From: Treponema sp. UBA3649
GTDB taxonomy: Bacteria > Spirochaetota > Spirochaetia > Treponematales > Treponemataceae
Length of the DNA: 9,917 bases
NCBI GenBank assembly: GCA_002373325.1
Contig: DFKI01000094.1
Coordinates: 1-9,917, forward strand
Reading direction: 5' to 3'
Positions within the stretch are counted from its first letter, which is position 1; each line of letters opens with the position of its first letter. Shown here one piece after another: positions 1 through 5,779 of the stretch. The notes under the pieces are model-generated. The model did not search any database. It had not been told where the DNA came from and was given only the letters and a program-made list of their open reading frames with translations. The position numbers and the translations under genes were made by a program.

Positions 1-751
1 GTTTGAACACCGATTCTGAGAGATCCCCGATGATTCCAGCCGCCGCCATGCAGATTGAGACGACGATGATTTTGACTACCGACCCCGCGAAAATCTCTGG
101 CCAGATAAAATAGCCCAAAAGTCCTGCGAGAACAGAGCCTATGAAACCGCCGATGAATCCCGCCACGCTTTTGTTCGGACTTGCCTTGATGAGACCCTTG
201 TTGTTTTTTCCAAGAAGCACGCCGAAAAACCATGCCAGGCTGTCACAGAGAAAGACCATCATCAGAAAGACCGTTATGATTTGGCTTGAGCAAGGTCCCG
301 AGGCACAAACCGATGATGTCATGCGCGAGATGAATGTAATCAAAAAACCTGCGTACATCACGATGAATGCCGAGGCTGAAATGCGTCTGTTCGAATGTGT
401 GAAGTCCGTCTGGCAAAGAACCTCCGTCATCAATATAATCAGGATGGAAATAATGAAAGAGTAGGTGATTACTTCAAGGCTGAACGGAAATCTGATTTGA
501 ACAAAGGCGGGCAGAACCTGATAAAGCGCCGCAACAAGTGGTGGAAGAGACGAAAGAATTATGACAAGCGGTTTTGGAAGCAGGGGACCCTGGATTTTGA
601 ACATGTCATACAGTTCGTTCGCGGCAAGCACAGAGGCGAGAACAAGGACAATGTGCAGCGGAAGATGATTGAAAAGCGGCCATAAGGCAAGTGCTATGAC
701 CAGTGGAAGTCCTATAAAAAAAATCAAAAGTCTCAGAATAAGTTTTTTCAT
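1..751 (-). CDS. cdsA: Phosphatidate cytidylyltransferase (CDP-diglyceride synthase), partial, C-terminus beyond left edge
   Basis: An open frame of 250 codons runs off the left edge. The product would be an inner-membrane enzyme making CDP-diacylglycerol from phosphatidate and CTP, the branch point for bacterial phospholipids. About eight hydrophobic segments are visible, including residues 4-24, 27-44, 90-106, 155-175, 190-210 and 218-235. The family-typical stretch 'DSLAWFFG...LGKNNKG...SPNKSVAGFIGG' is present. The last residues visible, 'GDLSESVFK', begin the CdsA signature; the metal-binding part lies outside the window. The ATG overlaps the uppS stop as ATGA (748-751). A GGAG at 765-762 lies 10 bases upstream of the start. 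The overlap implies translational coupling with uppS. Family lengths near 280-300 residues suggest only about 30-50 are missing. Confidence 0.93.
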   Translation of the reverse strand, partial: MKKLILRLLIFFIGLPLVIALALWPLFNHLPLHIVLVLASVLAANELYDMFKIQGPLLPKPLVIILSSLPPLVAALYQVLPAFVQIRFPFSLEVITYSFIISILIILMTEVLCQTDFTHSNRRISASAFIVMYAGFLITFISRMTSSVCASGPCSSQIITVFLMMVFLCDSLAWFFGVLLGKNNKGLIKASPNKSVAGFIGGFIGSVLAGLLGYFIWPEIFAGSVVKIIVVSICMAAAGIIGDLSESVFK

Positions 752-1476
752 AACGGCACTGCTCCAAATCTGCGGTTCCTTTTCTGAAAGTCCGAGATGT
801 CTTTCTTAAATTCCTCCGTACCGTAATCAGGCCAAAGCGTGTCTGTGAACATAAGTTCCGCGTATGCCGCCTTCCAAAGCAAAAAATTGCTGAGTCGCAG
901 TTCACCGCCGGTACGAATGAGCAAATCAAGGTCCGGAAGTTCTGCAATGTCAAAGCTCCCGGATATTGACTCCTCATTGATTGACTCCAAATCGATTTTT
1001 CCGTTCTTTTCCGCCTCAGAAACAATCTTCCTGACTCCACGAACAATCTCATCCCGTCCTCCGTAGTTGATTGCAAGACATATCGTAAGGCCGGTAAAGT
1101 CCGCCGTGTCGCGCTCCGATGCCTCAATATCATCCTGAACCTCTTTGGGAAGCCTTGACCTGTCGCCCAGAATTCTCACGCGGATTTTGTTCTCCCGGTA
1201 AAAATCAAGCTCCTGTCTGAGGTGAGAGTGAATCAGGGACATCAAAAAACCTACCTCCTGCTGCGTTCTCTTCCAGTTCTCGGTGGAAAAAACATAGAGC
1301 GTCAGGTATTTGATTCCCAAATCAGAGGCTGCTTTTGCAATCTCCTTCGCTCGTTTCAGTCCTTCACTGTGTCCGCTTGTACGAGGCAAATTCCTGTTTT
1401 TGGCCCATCTGCCGTTACCGTCCATGATGATTGCAACATGAGCAGGCACAGCAGATTCATTTTTACTCAAGTCCAC
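748..1476 (-). CDS. uppS: Isoprenyl transferase (undecaprenyl diphosphate synthase)
   Basis: The product is 242 aa, normal for cis-prenyltransferases. These enzymes extend farnesyl diphosphate with isopentenyl diphosphate to make the C55 lipid carrier for peptidoglycan. The N-terminal motif 'HVAIIMDGNGRWAK' (13-26) contains the catalytic Asp19. 'SGHSEGL' (34-40), 'FSTENW' (63-68), 'NYGGRDE' (137-143) and the substrate motif 'RTGGELRLSNFLLW' (188-201) follow, then 'AYAEL' with the conserved Glu207. The start is a GTG, 4 bases after the frr TGA, with no clear Shine-Dalgarno sequence; the only ATG nearby (Met18) lies inside the active-site motif. A TTG two codons further in is an alternative start. 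The gene overlaps cdsA by 4 bases, so frr-uppS-cdsA is very probably one operon. Confidence 0.96.
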   Translation of the reverse strand: MDLSKNESAVPAHVAIIMDGNGRWAKNRNLPRTSGHSEGLKRAKEIAKAASDLGIKYLTLYVFSTENWKRTQQEVGFLMSLIHSHLRQELDFYRENKIRVRILGDRSRLPKEVQDDIEASERDTADFTGLTICLAINYGGRDEIVRGVRKIVSEAEKNGKIDLESINEESISGSFDIAELPDLDLLIRTGGELRLSNFLLWKAAYAELMFTDTLWPDYGTEEFKKDISDFQKRNRRFGAVPL

Positions 1477-1480
1477 GAAA

Positions 1481-2023
1481 TCAGTCCATTATTTCTTTTT
1501 CTTTTGCTTCATAGACCTTGTTGATTTCTTCTATATACTTGTCGGTCAGTTTCTGAAGCTTGTCTGTTTCCTGCTTGAGCTGGTCCTCGGTGATTTCTCC
1601 CGCCTTCTGTTGCTTTTTCAAATCATCGTTTCCGTCTCTGCGGATGTTTCTGATTGTGGTGCGATAATTTTCAGCGGTAGATTTTGCCTGCTTTACGAGT
1701 TCCTTTCTTCGGTCTGCCGTCAGCGGAGGAATGGCAATTCTGATTACCTTGCCGTCATTGCTGGGGTTCAGTCCAAGCTCTGCTTTTTGGATTGCCTTTT
1801 CAATGGCTGAAATTGTAGACTTGTCAAACGGAGATATAACCACCGTGCGTGCTTCCGGGATGGAAATTGTTCCCACCTGATTCAGCGGAGTGGGAGTTCC
1901 GTAGTAGTCAACACGTACTTTGTCGAAAATTGCAGCGCTGGCTCTTCCAGTTCTGATTGTGTTGTACTCTTCCTTCAGTGCGTTTACAGTCTTTTCCATA
2001 CGGCTCTCATTGTCGCCTGCCAT
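1481..2023 (-). CDS. frr: Ribosome recycling factor
   Basis: The product is 180 aa, against about 185 in the family. With EF-G, the protein splits the post-termination 70S ribosome. The whole length matches: 'LKEEYNTIRTGRASAAIFDKV' near residues 17-37, 'YYGTPTPLNQVGTISIPEAR' (40-59), and the C-terminal helices with 'IRIAIPPLTADRRKELVKQA' and 'IRNIRRDGNDDLKK'. The N-terminus 'MAGDNESRMEKTVNAL' is ordinary. The ATG is preceded by a strong Shine-Dalgarno, AGGGGG, about 6 bases upstream. It lies 123 bp downstream of tsf and 4 bp upstream of uppS. A candidate promoter at 2050-2058 would start a transcript covering frr-uppS-cdsA, although read-through from tsf is also possible because no terminator separates them. 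Confidence 0.97.
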   Translation of the reverse strand: MAGDNESRMEKTVNALKEEYNTIRTGRASAAIFDKVRVDYYGTPTPLNQVGTISIPEARTVVISPFDKSTISAIEKAIQKAELGLNPSNDGKVIRIAIPPLTADRRKELVKQAKSTAENYRTTIRNIRRDGNDDLKKQQKAGEITEDQLKQETDKLQKLTDKYIEEINKVYEAKEKEIMD

Positions 2024-2049
2024 ATTTTTCCCCCTAAGATACGGTTAAA

Positions 2050-2058
2050 ATTTTAGCA
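2050..2058 (-). promoter_or_regulatory. Candidate extended -10 promoter upstream of frr
   Basis: Read on the minus strand this is TGCTAAAAT, a TGn-extended -10 element matching TATAAT at five of six bases. It would place the start near 2043, about 20 bases before the frr ATG and upstream of its AGGGGG. There is no convincing -35. The -35 position instead overlaps a small inverted repeat, TTGCA-tga-TGCAA (2072-2084), which could be an operator or coincidence. The rest of the 123-bp tsf-frr gap shows no T-tract terminator. Confidence 0.4.
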
Positions 2059-2146
2059 GCCCGCCGGATGATTGCATGATGCAAACATGATTCAATCTCA
2101 CTTCAATTATGCTTATGCTGATCAACCGAACGGACCACCTTGTGTT

Positions 2147-2980
2147 TTATTTTCCAAGAATCAGAAGAGCGATGTCACCGAACTCAAGTTTGGCTCCAAC
2201 TTCCTTTCCAACCTCGTCGAGCTTTGCGGCCACTGTCTTTTTGTCGTCCTTAACGAACATCTGGTCAACAAAGCAGATTTCAGAAAGGTGCTTCTTGATT
2301 TTTCCTGCAAGGATTCCTTCCTTCACATTGTCGGGCTTTGAGGCTACCTTCTCGTCGTTGCTCATCTGAACGCGGAAAATCTCCTTCTGCTCCTCAATGT
2401 AAGCTGCGGGAACGTCGCTCTGCTTGATGTATGCGGGTGTGAATGCCGCAAGGTGCATACAGCAGTCCTTTGCAAACTCCTTTACCTTGTCATCTGTTGA
2501 GCCCTTTACGATTGTAACGGCGGCAGACTTTTTGTCAGAGTGGATGTAGATTCCAGAAACGGCATTTTCGGGAATGTTGAAAACCTGAACCTTGCTTACG
2601 GACATATTCTCTCTTGTTCTTGTGGCGAAATCAAGGAGAACGTCTGAAAGCTCCTTTTCCACTGATGTGTAGTTCTTCTCAAAAATGAGGTCAAGAATCT
2701 TCTCACCAGCGGCAACGAATTCCTCGTTATTTGCAACGAAGTCAGTCTCACACACCAACTCTGCTACGGCAATCTTGTTTCCAACCTGCCTGATGAAAAT
2801 GCGTCCCTCGCTGGTTGCCCTTTCTGAGCGTTTTGCGACGGCTGCAAGTCCCTTTTCCTTCAAAAGCTTTGCGGCTTCCTCGAAATTTCCATCGGTCTCT
2901 ACAAGTGCCTTCTTGCAGTCCATCATTCCGGCACCGGTTGCCTCACGCAACTCTTTTACCTGAGCAGCTGAAATAGCCAT
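2147..2980 (-). CDS. tsf: Translation elongation factor Ts
   Basis: The product is 277 aa. EF-Ts exchanges GDP for GTP on EF-Tu. The N-terminal UBA-like module is at residues 1-40, with the first EF-Ts signature 'LREATGAGMMDCKKAL' (11-26). The second signature, with the TDFV nucleotide-release motif 'ETDFVANN' (78-85), follows. The C-terminal dimerisation-type core (about 90-277) is complete and ends 'FGDIALLILGK'. The start ATG has a GGAG 8 bases upstream. The gene sits 26 bp after rpsB, the near-universal rpsB-tsf pairing, and has no promoter of its own that I can see. The residues are typical, with nothing truncated. Confidence 0.97.
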   Translation of the reverse strand: MAISAAQVKELREATGAGMMDCKKALVETDGNFEEAAKLLKEKGLAAVAKRSERATSEGRIFIRQVGNKIAVAELVCETDFVANNEEFVAAGEKILDLIFEKNYTSVEKELSDVLLDFATRTRENMSVSKVQVFNIPENAVSGIYIHSDKKSAAVTIVKGSTDDKVKEFAKDCCMHLAAFTPAYIKQSDVPAAYIEEQKEIFRVQMSNDEKVASKPDNVKEGILAGKIKKHLSEICFVDQMFVKDDKKTVAAKLDEVGKEVGAKLEFGDIALLILGK

Positions 2981-3006
2981 TTTATATACTCCAGTTAATT
3001 TGAATT

Positions 3007-3879
3007 TTATTTTGAGTAAACCTTGTCCTCGTCGATAAGGTCATCCTCGTCATTCCTGTTAGCTTCCAAATCCTCTTCCTTGATCTCGGTGGGAGTGTAG
3101 TTGGAATAATCAACAATCTCCTCGTCCTCGCTCTTTGTGGAAGCGTCAGTGGTAACTTCATCCTCATCACCCAAAGTCTCGATGATTTTGAGTCCCTGCT
3201 CGTTGTCAGCTTCGATTACGGCATTTGCAATGATTGATGTAAAGAGGCTGATTGCACGGATTGCATCGTCGTTTCCTGGAATGGGGAAGTCGATTCCTTC
3301 GGGATTGCAGTTTGTGTCAACAATAGCGATAATCGGGATACCCATGCGGTGGGCTTCCTTAACGGCAATCTGCTCCTTGTGAGTGTCGATGATAAAGATT
3401 GCTCCCGGCAGCTCCTTCATTTCCTTGATTCCGCCGTAGTTCTTCTGGAGCTTTTCCTTTTCCTTGAGGAGAGACGCGACTTCCTTCTTTGTGAGGTTGT
3501 CGAATGTTCCGTCCACTTCCATCTTCTCAATCTTCTTGAGGCGAAGCAATGATTTTTTGATTGTTGCGAAATTGGTGAGAGTACCACCAAGCCAGCGGTT
3601 GTTTACATAGAACTGTCCGCAGCGCTCCGCTTCCTTCTGGATTGCCTGCTGTGCCTGCTTTTTTGTTCCTACGAAAAGAACTGACTTGCCAGCTGAGGCT
3701 ACCTTGCGAATTTCATCATAGCTGTCTTTGATTGCTGTGATTGTCTTCTGCAAGTCGATGATGTGAATACCGTTGCGCTCTGCGAAGATATACTTCTTCA
3801 TGCGCGGGTCCCAACGTTTTACCTGATGTCCGAAATGTACTCCAGACTCCAGGAGACTCTTCATGGTTACTACTGCCAT
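3007..3879 (-). CDS. rpsB: 30S ribosomal protein S2 with acidic C-terminal extension
   Basis: The product is 290 aa, longer than the roughly 240 aa of E. coli S2. The core is classical: 'MKSLLESGVHFGHQVKRWDP' near residues 6-25, 'NNRWLGGTLTNFATIKKS' (93-110), and the second S2 signature starting at 'PGAIFIIDTHKE' (158-169). Residues about 236-290 form an acidic tail with some 22 Asp/Glu and no S2 homology. The start is set by a perfect AAGGAG (3891-3886) 6 bases before the ATG at 3879; the frame stays open upstream to 4008, but that extension has neither Shine-Dalgarno nor S2-like sequence. tsf follows after 26 bp. In E. coli S2 represses its own mRNA through the 5' leader; hairpins just upstream here could serve that role (inference). 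Confidence 0.97.
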   Translation of the reverse strand: MAVVTMKSLLESGVHFGHQVKRWDPRMKKYIFAERNGIHIIDLQKTITAIKDSYDEIRKVASAGKSVLFVGTKKQAQQAIQKEAERCGQFYVNNRWLGGTLTNFATIKKSLLRLKKIEKMEVDGTFDNLTKKEVASLLKEKEKLQKNYGGIKEMKELPGAIFIIDTHKEQIAVKEAHRMGIPIIAIVDTNCNPEGIDFPIPGNDDAIRAISLFTSIIANAVIEADNEQGLKIIETLGDEDEVTTDASTKSEDEEIVDYSNYTPTEIKEEDLEANRNDEDDLIDEDKVYSK

Positions 3880-3895
3880 GACAAACTCCTTCACC

Positions 3896-3929
3896 GGAAA
3901 CCAAGGCTTTCCCCATAGATTTTCTATGG
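3896..3929 (-). promoter_or_regulatory. Putative rpsB leader structure: two abutting hairpins
   Basis: In the rpsB mRNA sense, CCATAGA-AAA-TCTATGG (3929-3913) forms a perfect 7-bp stem. It is followed with no gap by GGAAA-GCCTTGG-TTTCC (3912-3896), a 5-bp stem, ending 4 bases before the AAGGAG ribosome site. Two more GGAAA copies lie just upstream and could compete for the same TTTCC arm, giving alternative folds. Autoregulation of rpsB-tsf by S2 binding its leader is known in E. coli. That this structure does the same is inference; I cannot match it to a named leader family. Confidence 0.45.
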
Positions 3930-4034
3930 ATTTCCCCGTTTCCACCTGACCTTTTACTCGTGACCTGATTTCAGGCCCGGAAGATTTCGTAACAGAGGAC
4001 TCATGCACACGGCACGTCCAATGCCCGGCAATGA

Positions 4035-4625
4035 CTATTCGATGAGAGAATACCCTTGCTCTTTGAGCATATCATATAATTCAAATAATGGCAAGCCCAT
4101 AATGCTGCTTTCTGTACCTTCGATTTTGGAAATAAAACAGGATGCGAGCCCCTGAATTTTGTATGCCCCTGCTGCCCCGTGCCATTCACCAGTGCTGATG
4201 TACCAGTCTATTTCTTCATCAGACATAGAATTAAAATGAACGATGTTTTTTGATGTGCGGGATATGATGCTACGTTTTCTTCCATTATATAATGCGATTC
4301 CCGTTGTTACAATGTGACTTTTTCCCTGAAATTTTTTTATGAAATCAAATGCCTCATCCTGATTCGCCGGTTTTCCGTAGATTTTACCCTCAAAAATGAT
4401 GGATGTGTCGGCTCCGAGAATCCAAGGTGTCTCATTTCCTTCTGGAAGTCCGTCCAATGTCGCCTGGACTTTTTTTTCTGCTATGTACTCAGAGTTTTTT
4501 TCGCTCTCAATTTCAGGAGGAGTCTCCTCGTTGATGTCAGCCGGCATGACGATGAATGGGATGTTCAGCATTTTGAGTATTTCCTGCCTGCGCGGTGATG
4601 CTGACGCAAGAATTATCGGTTCCAT
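4035..4625 (-). CDS. maf: Maf-family nucleoside triphosphate pyrophosphatase (dTTP/UTP type)
   Basis: The product is 196 aa, normal for the family. Maf proteins hydrolyse non-canonical or modified nucleoside triphosphates to the monophosphate. Motifs in order: 'LASASPRRQEIL' (6-17), 'GADT' with the catalytic-base Asp73, 'GKP' (84-86), 'GEWHGAAGAYKIQG' (146-159) and 'GLPL' (177-180). The AGAYxIQG stretch resembles YhdE-type (dTTP/UTP) rather than YceF-type enzymes. The ATG at 4625 has GGAGG 4 bases upstream. An in-frame ATG at 4745 would add 40 residues lying upstream of the predicted promoter and is rejected. rpsB starts 155 bp downstream with no terminator between, so maf may be the first gene of the translation operon. 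Confidence 0.94.
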   Translation of the reverse strand: MEPIILASASPRRQEILKMLNIPFIVMPADINEETPPEIESEKNSEYIAEKKVQATLDGLPEGNETPWILGADTSIIFEGKIYGKPANQDEAFDFIKKFQGKSHIVTTGIALYNGRKRSIISRTSKNIVHFNSMSDEEIDWYISTGEWHGAAGAYKIQGLASCFISKIEGTESSIMGLPLFELYDMLKEQGYSLIE

Positions 4626-4650
4626 TTTTCCTCCGTTTAGGGATGCGCTT

Positions 4651-4674
4651 ATCTCGAAAACTGATTTTTGAGAT
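4651..4674 (-). repeat. Inverted repeat at the 5' end of the maf leader
   Basis: The arms ATCTCGAAAA and TTTTTGAGAT are 10 bases each around a 4-base loop, with one imperfect pair. If the predicted maf promoter is right (start near 4676), the hairpin begins about 2 bases into the transcript. It could be a 5'-protective stem or, as DNA, an operator just downstream of the start. It lies 17 bases upstream of the GGAGG. It has no T-tract in the maf direction. Confidence 0.45.
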
Positions 4675-4682
4675 TCACGTCT

Positions 4683-4711
4683 AAAATAATTTTTTTTTTC
4701 ATTGTTGACAA
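4683..4711 (-). promoter_or_regulatory. Promoter for maf (sigma-70 type)
   Basis: TTGTCA (4711-4706), a 17-base spacer and TATTTT (4688-4683) read on the minus strand. The spacer contains a run of ten A (4699-4690). The -35 is 5/6 and the -10 4/6 against consensus. The predicted start near 4676 leaves about a 50-base leader before the maf ATG. The -35 overlaps that of the divergent tRNA promoter. Confidence 0.55.
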
Positions 4712-4733
4712 ACTCTTCGATTGTGGATATTAT
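4705..4733 (+). promoter_or_regulatory. Strong sigma-70 promoter for tRNA-Arg
   Basis: TTGACA (4705-4710, perfect consensus), a 17-base spacer and TATTAT (4728-4733, 5/6). The predicted start near 4740 lies about 35 bases before the mature tRNA 5' end, leaving a short leader for RNase P removal. This is the best promoter in the window, as expected for a stable RNA gene. Confidence 0.8.
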
Positions 4734-4775
4734 AAAAAGAACCATTTGTTGTAGAACTAATACATCATCTGGTCT

Positions 4776-4849
4776 GGGAGATTAGCTCAATTGGATAGAG
4801 TGTTGGCCTCCGGAGCCGAAGGTTGTGGGTTCGAGTCCCGTATCTCCCG
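4776..4849 (+). tRNA. tRNA-Arg (anticodon CCG)
   Basis: A 74-nt cloverleaf folds completely. The acceptor stem is GGGAGAT/ATCTCCC (7 bp) and the D stem GCTC/GAGT, with G18-G19-A20 in the loop. The anticodon stem is TTGGC/GCCGA around loop CTCCGGA, giving anticodon CCG, which reads codon CGG. The variable loop is 5 nt, and the T arm is GTGGG-TTCGAGT-CCCGT. A20 and C35 are arginine identity bases, and the discriminator is G. CCA is not encoded and must be added by a nucleotidyltransferase. It is a single-gene unit with its own promoter and terminator. Confidence 0.96.
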
Positions 4850-4867
4850 TGTTTGGAAGCATTATGG

Positions 4868-4902
4868 AAAACGGACATCTCTTTGCGGATGCCCGTTTTT
4901 TT
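4868..4902 (+). terminator. Intrinsic terminator of tRNA-Arg, probably bidirectional
   Basis: The stem AAAACGG-a-CATC / GATG-c-CCGTTTT has one A/C mismatch in the plus-strand RNA, an 8-base loop, and seven T at 4896-4902. On the minus strand the mismatch becomes a G-U pair, making the stem continuous, followed by TTTT. It can therefore also end transcription coming leftwards from the HEAT-repeat gene, whose stop lies 77 bases away. Confidence 0.85.
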
Positions 4903-4926
4903 GTTTCGCGACACATTTTAGAATCA

Positions 4927-4939
4927 GGACAGGCTGTCC
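4927..4939. repeat. Short perfect inverted repeat GGACAG-g-CTGTCC
   Basis: Six-base arms flank a single central base, within the 76-bp stretch between the tRNA terminator and the end of the HEAT-repeat gene. The centre is too small for a full hairpin, so it reads better as a possible protein-binding site. No role is evident; chance is not excluded. Confidence 0.3.
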
Positions 4940-4978
4940 AGCGTGTGTGGAAATCAGCCTTGTGTCCCGAAAGTTGAT

Positions 4979-5662
4979 TTAGCGTGCCTGAAGCTGGCGG
5001 AGAAGGTCGTATGCCTTTGTGCGCACAGTTGTGGCGAAGCGGTAGTTTGCTGCGATCGCGGCGATTGACTCAATCATCGGAGCGCGGTCAGTTACTGTGT
5101 CTGCAAGCTTTTCGTATGCAAAAAGAATTTCCAATGCAAGTGAGCTAGACGGATTCAATGCGGCATATCTTCTCTGCACGAACTCAATGGCTCCGACAAC
5201 CTCATCACCTTCGTTCAGTCCGATGTCTCCAAGAGCGTGTACGGCTGCGGAAACAACCATCGGCTCAGTGTCATCCTGGATAATCTGTACAAGAGTGTCT
5301 TTTGCCTCTTCTGTCGCAACCTGTCCGAGCAACTCACAAGCCTTCTTGCGGATGTCCGGGTAGTTGTTCATAAGACGACCGTTTGTGCGGGATTTCTTTG
5401 TGACTCCCTCTCCTGCAAGGCTTCTCATGGCGGCAATCATATCCGGGGTAGAGCGTCCCTCGCCGAGAGCGTTCTCCAGATACTGAAGTGCAATCACCTT
5501 GTTGTCATACTCCGGAGATGCGCTGAGTTCCGTGATGATTACATCCTCCACGCTGCTCATGTACTCATCTTCGACTGTTGTTTCTGTCCTTGACTGTGCG
5601 AATGCAGCTCCTGCCATAGCCAGACACAATACTCCGGCTGTGAAAACCTTTGATACTTTCAT
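4979..5662 (-). CDS. Exported HEAT-repeat protein, function unknown
   Basis: The product is 227 aa. Residues 1-22 are a clear Sec signal peptide: a Lys-containing N-terminus, the hydrophobic stretch 'AGVLCLAMAGAA', and an AFA cleavage site before Gln23. The mature protein is predicted all-helical. HEAT/PBS-lyase-type repeats are seen at about 102-129 ('YPDIRKKACELLGQVATEEA') and 133-165 ('PMVVSAAVHALGDIG'), with weaker helical pairs on either side. Such repeats usually make binding scaffolds; no catalytic motif is visible. The ATG has AGGAGG 8 bases upstream. The leader contains two small overlapping hairpins (5700-5713 and 5689-5701). A candidate promoter overlaps the end of the preceding gene. 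I infer a periplasmic location; the partner is unknown. Confidence 0.85.
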   Translation of the reverse strand: MKVSKVFTAGVLCLAMAGAAFAQSRTETTVEDEYMSSVEDVIITELSASPEYDNKVIALQYLENALGEGRSTPDMIAAMRSLAGEGVTKKSRTNGRLMNNYPDIRKKACELLGQVATEEAKDTLVQIIQDDTEPMVVSAAVHALGDIGLNEGDEVVGAIEFVQRRYAALNPSSSLALEILFAYEKLADTVTDRAPMIESIAAIAANYRFATTVRTKAYDLLRQLQAR

Positions 5663-5750
5663 TTATAGTTCCTCCTGGTTTATACATGGGAAACGATTTC
5701 CTGCGTCTGCAGGGACTGCGTAAGAGCCGGATTTCCGTTCCCCATTCAAT

Positions 5751-5779
5751 ATTCTAATACATTATCAATAAAAAATCAA
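5751..5779 (-). promoter_or_regulatory. Candidate promoter for the HEAT-repeat gene
   Basis: TTGATT (5779-5774), a 17-base spacer and TAGAAT (5756-5751) on the minus strand, matching consensus at 4/6 and 5/6. The -35 overlaps the stop codon of the upstream gene. The predicted leader is about 80 bases and contains the foldable segment CCTGC-agac-GCAGG followed by GGAAA-tcg-TTTCC. Confidence 0.45.

Noticed and set aside
606..1133. A 175-codon minus-strand frame spanning the cdsA-uppS junction
   Set aside because: It overlaps two well-identified genes in another frame and has no recognisable domain.
3964..3975. CCTG-attt-CAGG inverted repeat upstream of rpsB
   Set aside because: A 4-bp stem is too weak to call alone; it might be part of a larger leader fold but I cannot show it.
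3880..4008. N-terminal extension of rpsB to an upstream in-frame ATG at 4008
   Set aside because: The 43 extra residues have no S2 similarity and no ribosome site, while the ATG at 3879 has a perfect AAGGAG at 6 bases.
4626..4745. N-terminal extension of maf to an ATG at 4745
   Set aside because: It would cross the predicted maf promoter; the ATG at 4625 has GGAGG and gives a normal-length Maf protein.
4776..4902. tRNA-Arg as an integration site for the accessory region
   Set aside because: The genes immediately right of the tRNA are not mobile-type, no integrase is present, and I saw no repeat of the tRNA 3' end elsewhere in the window.
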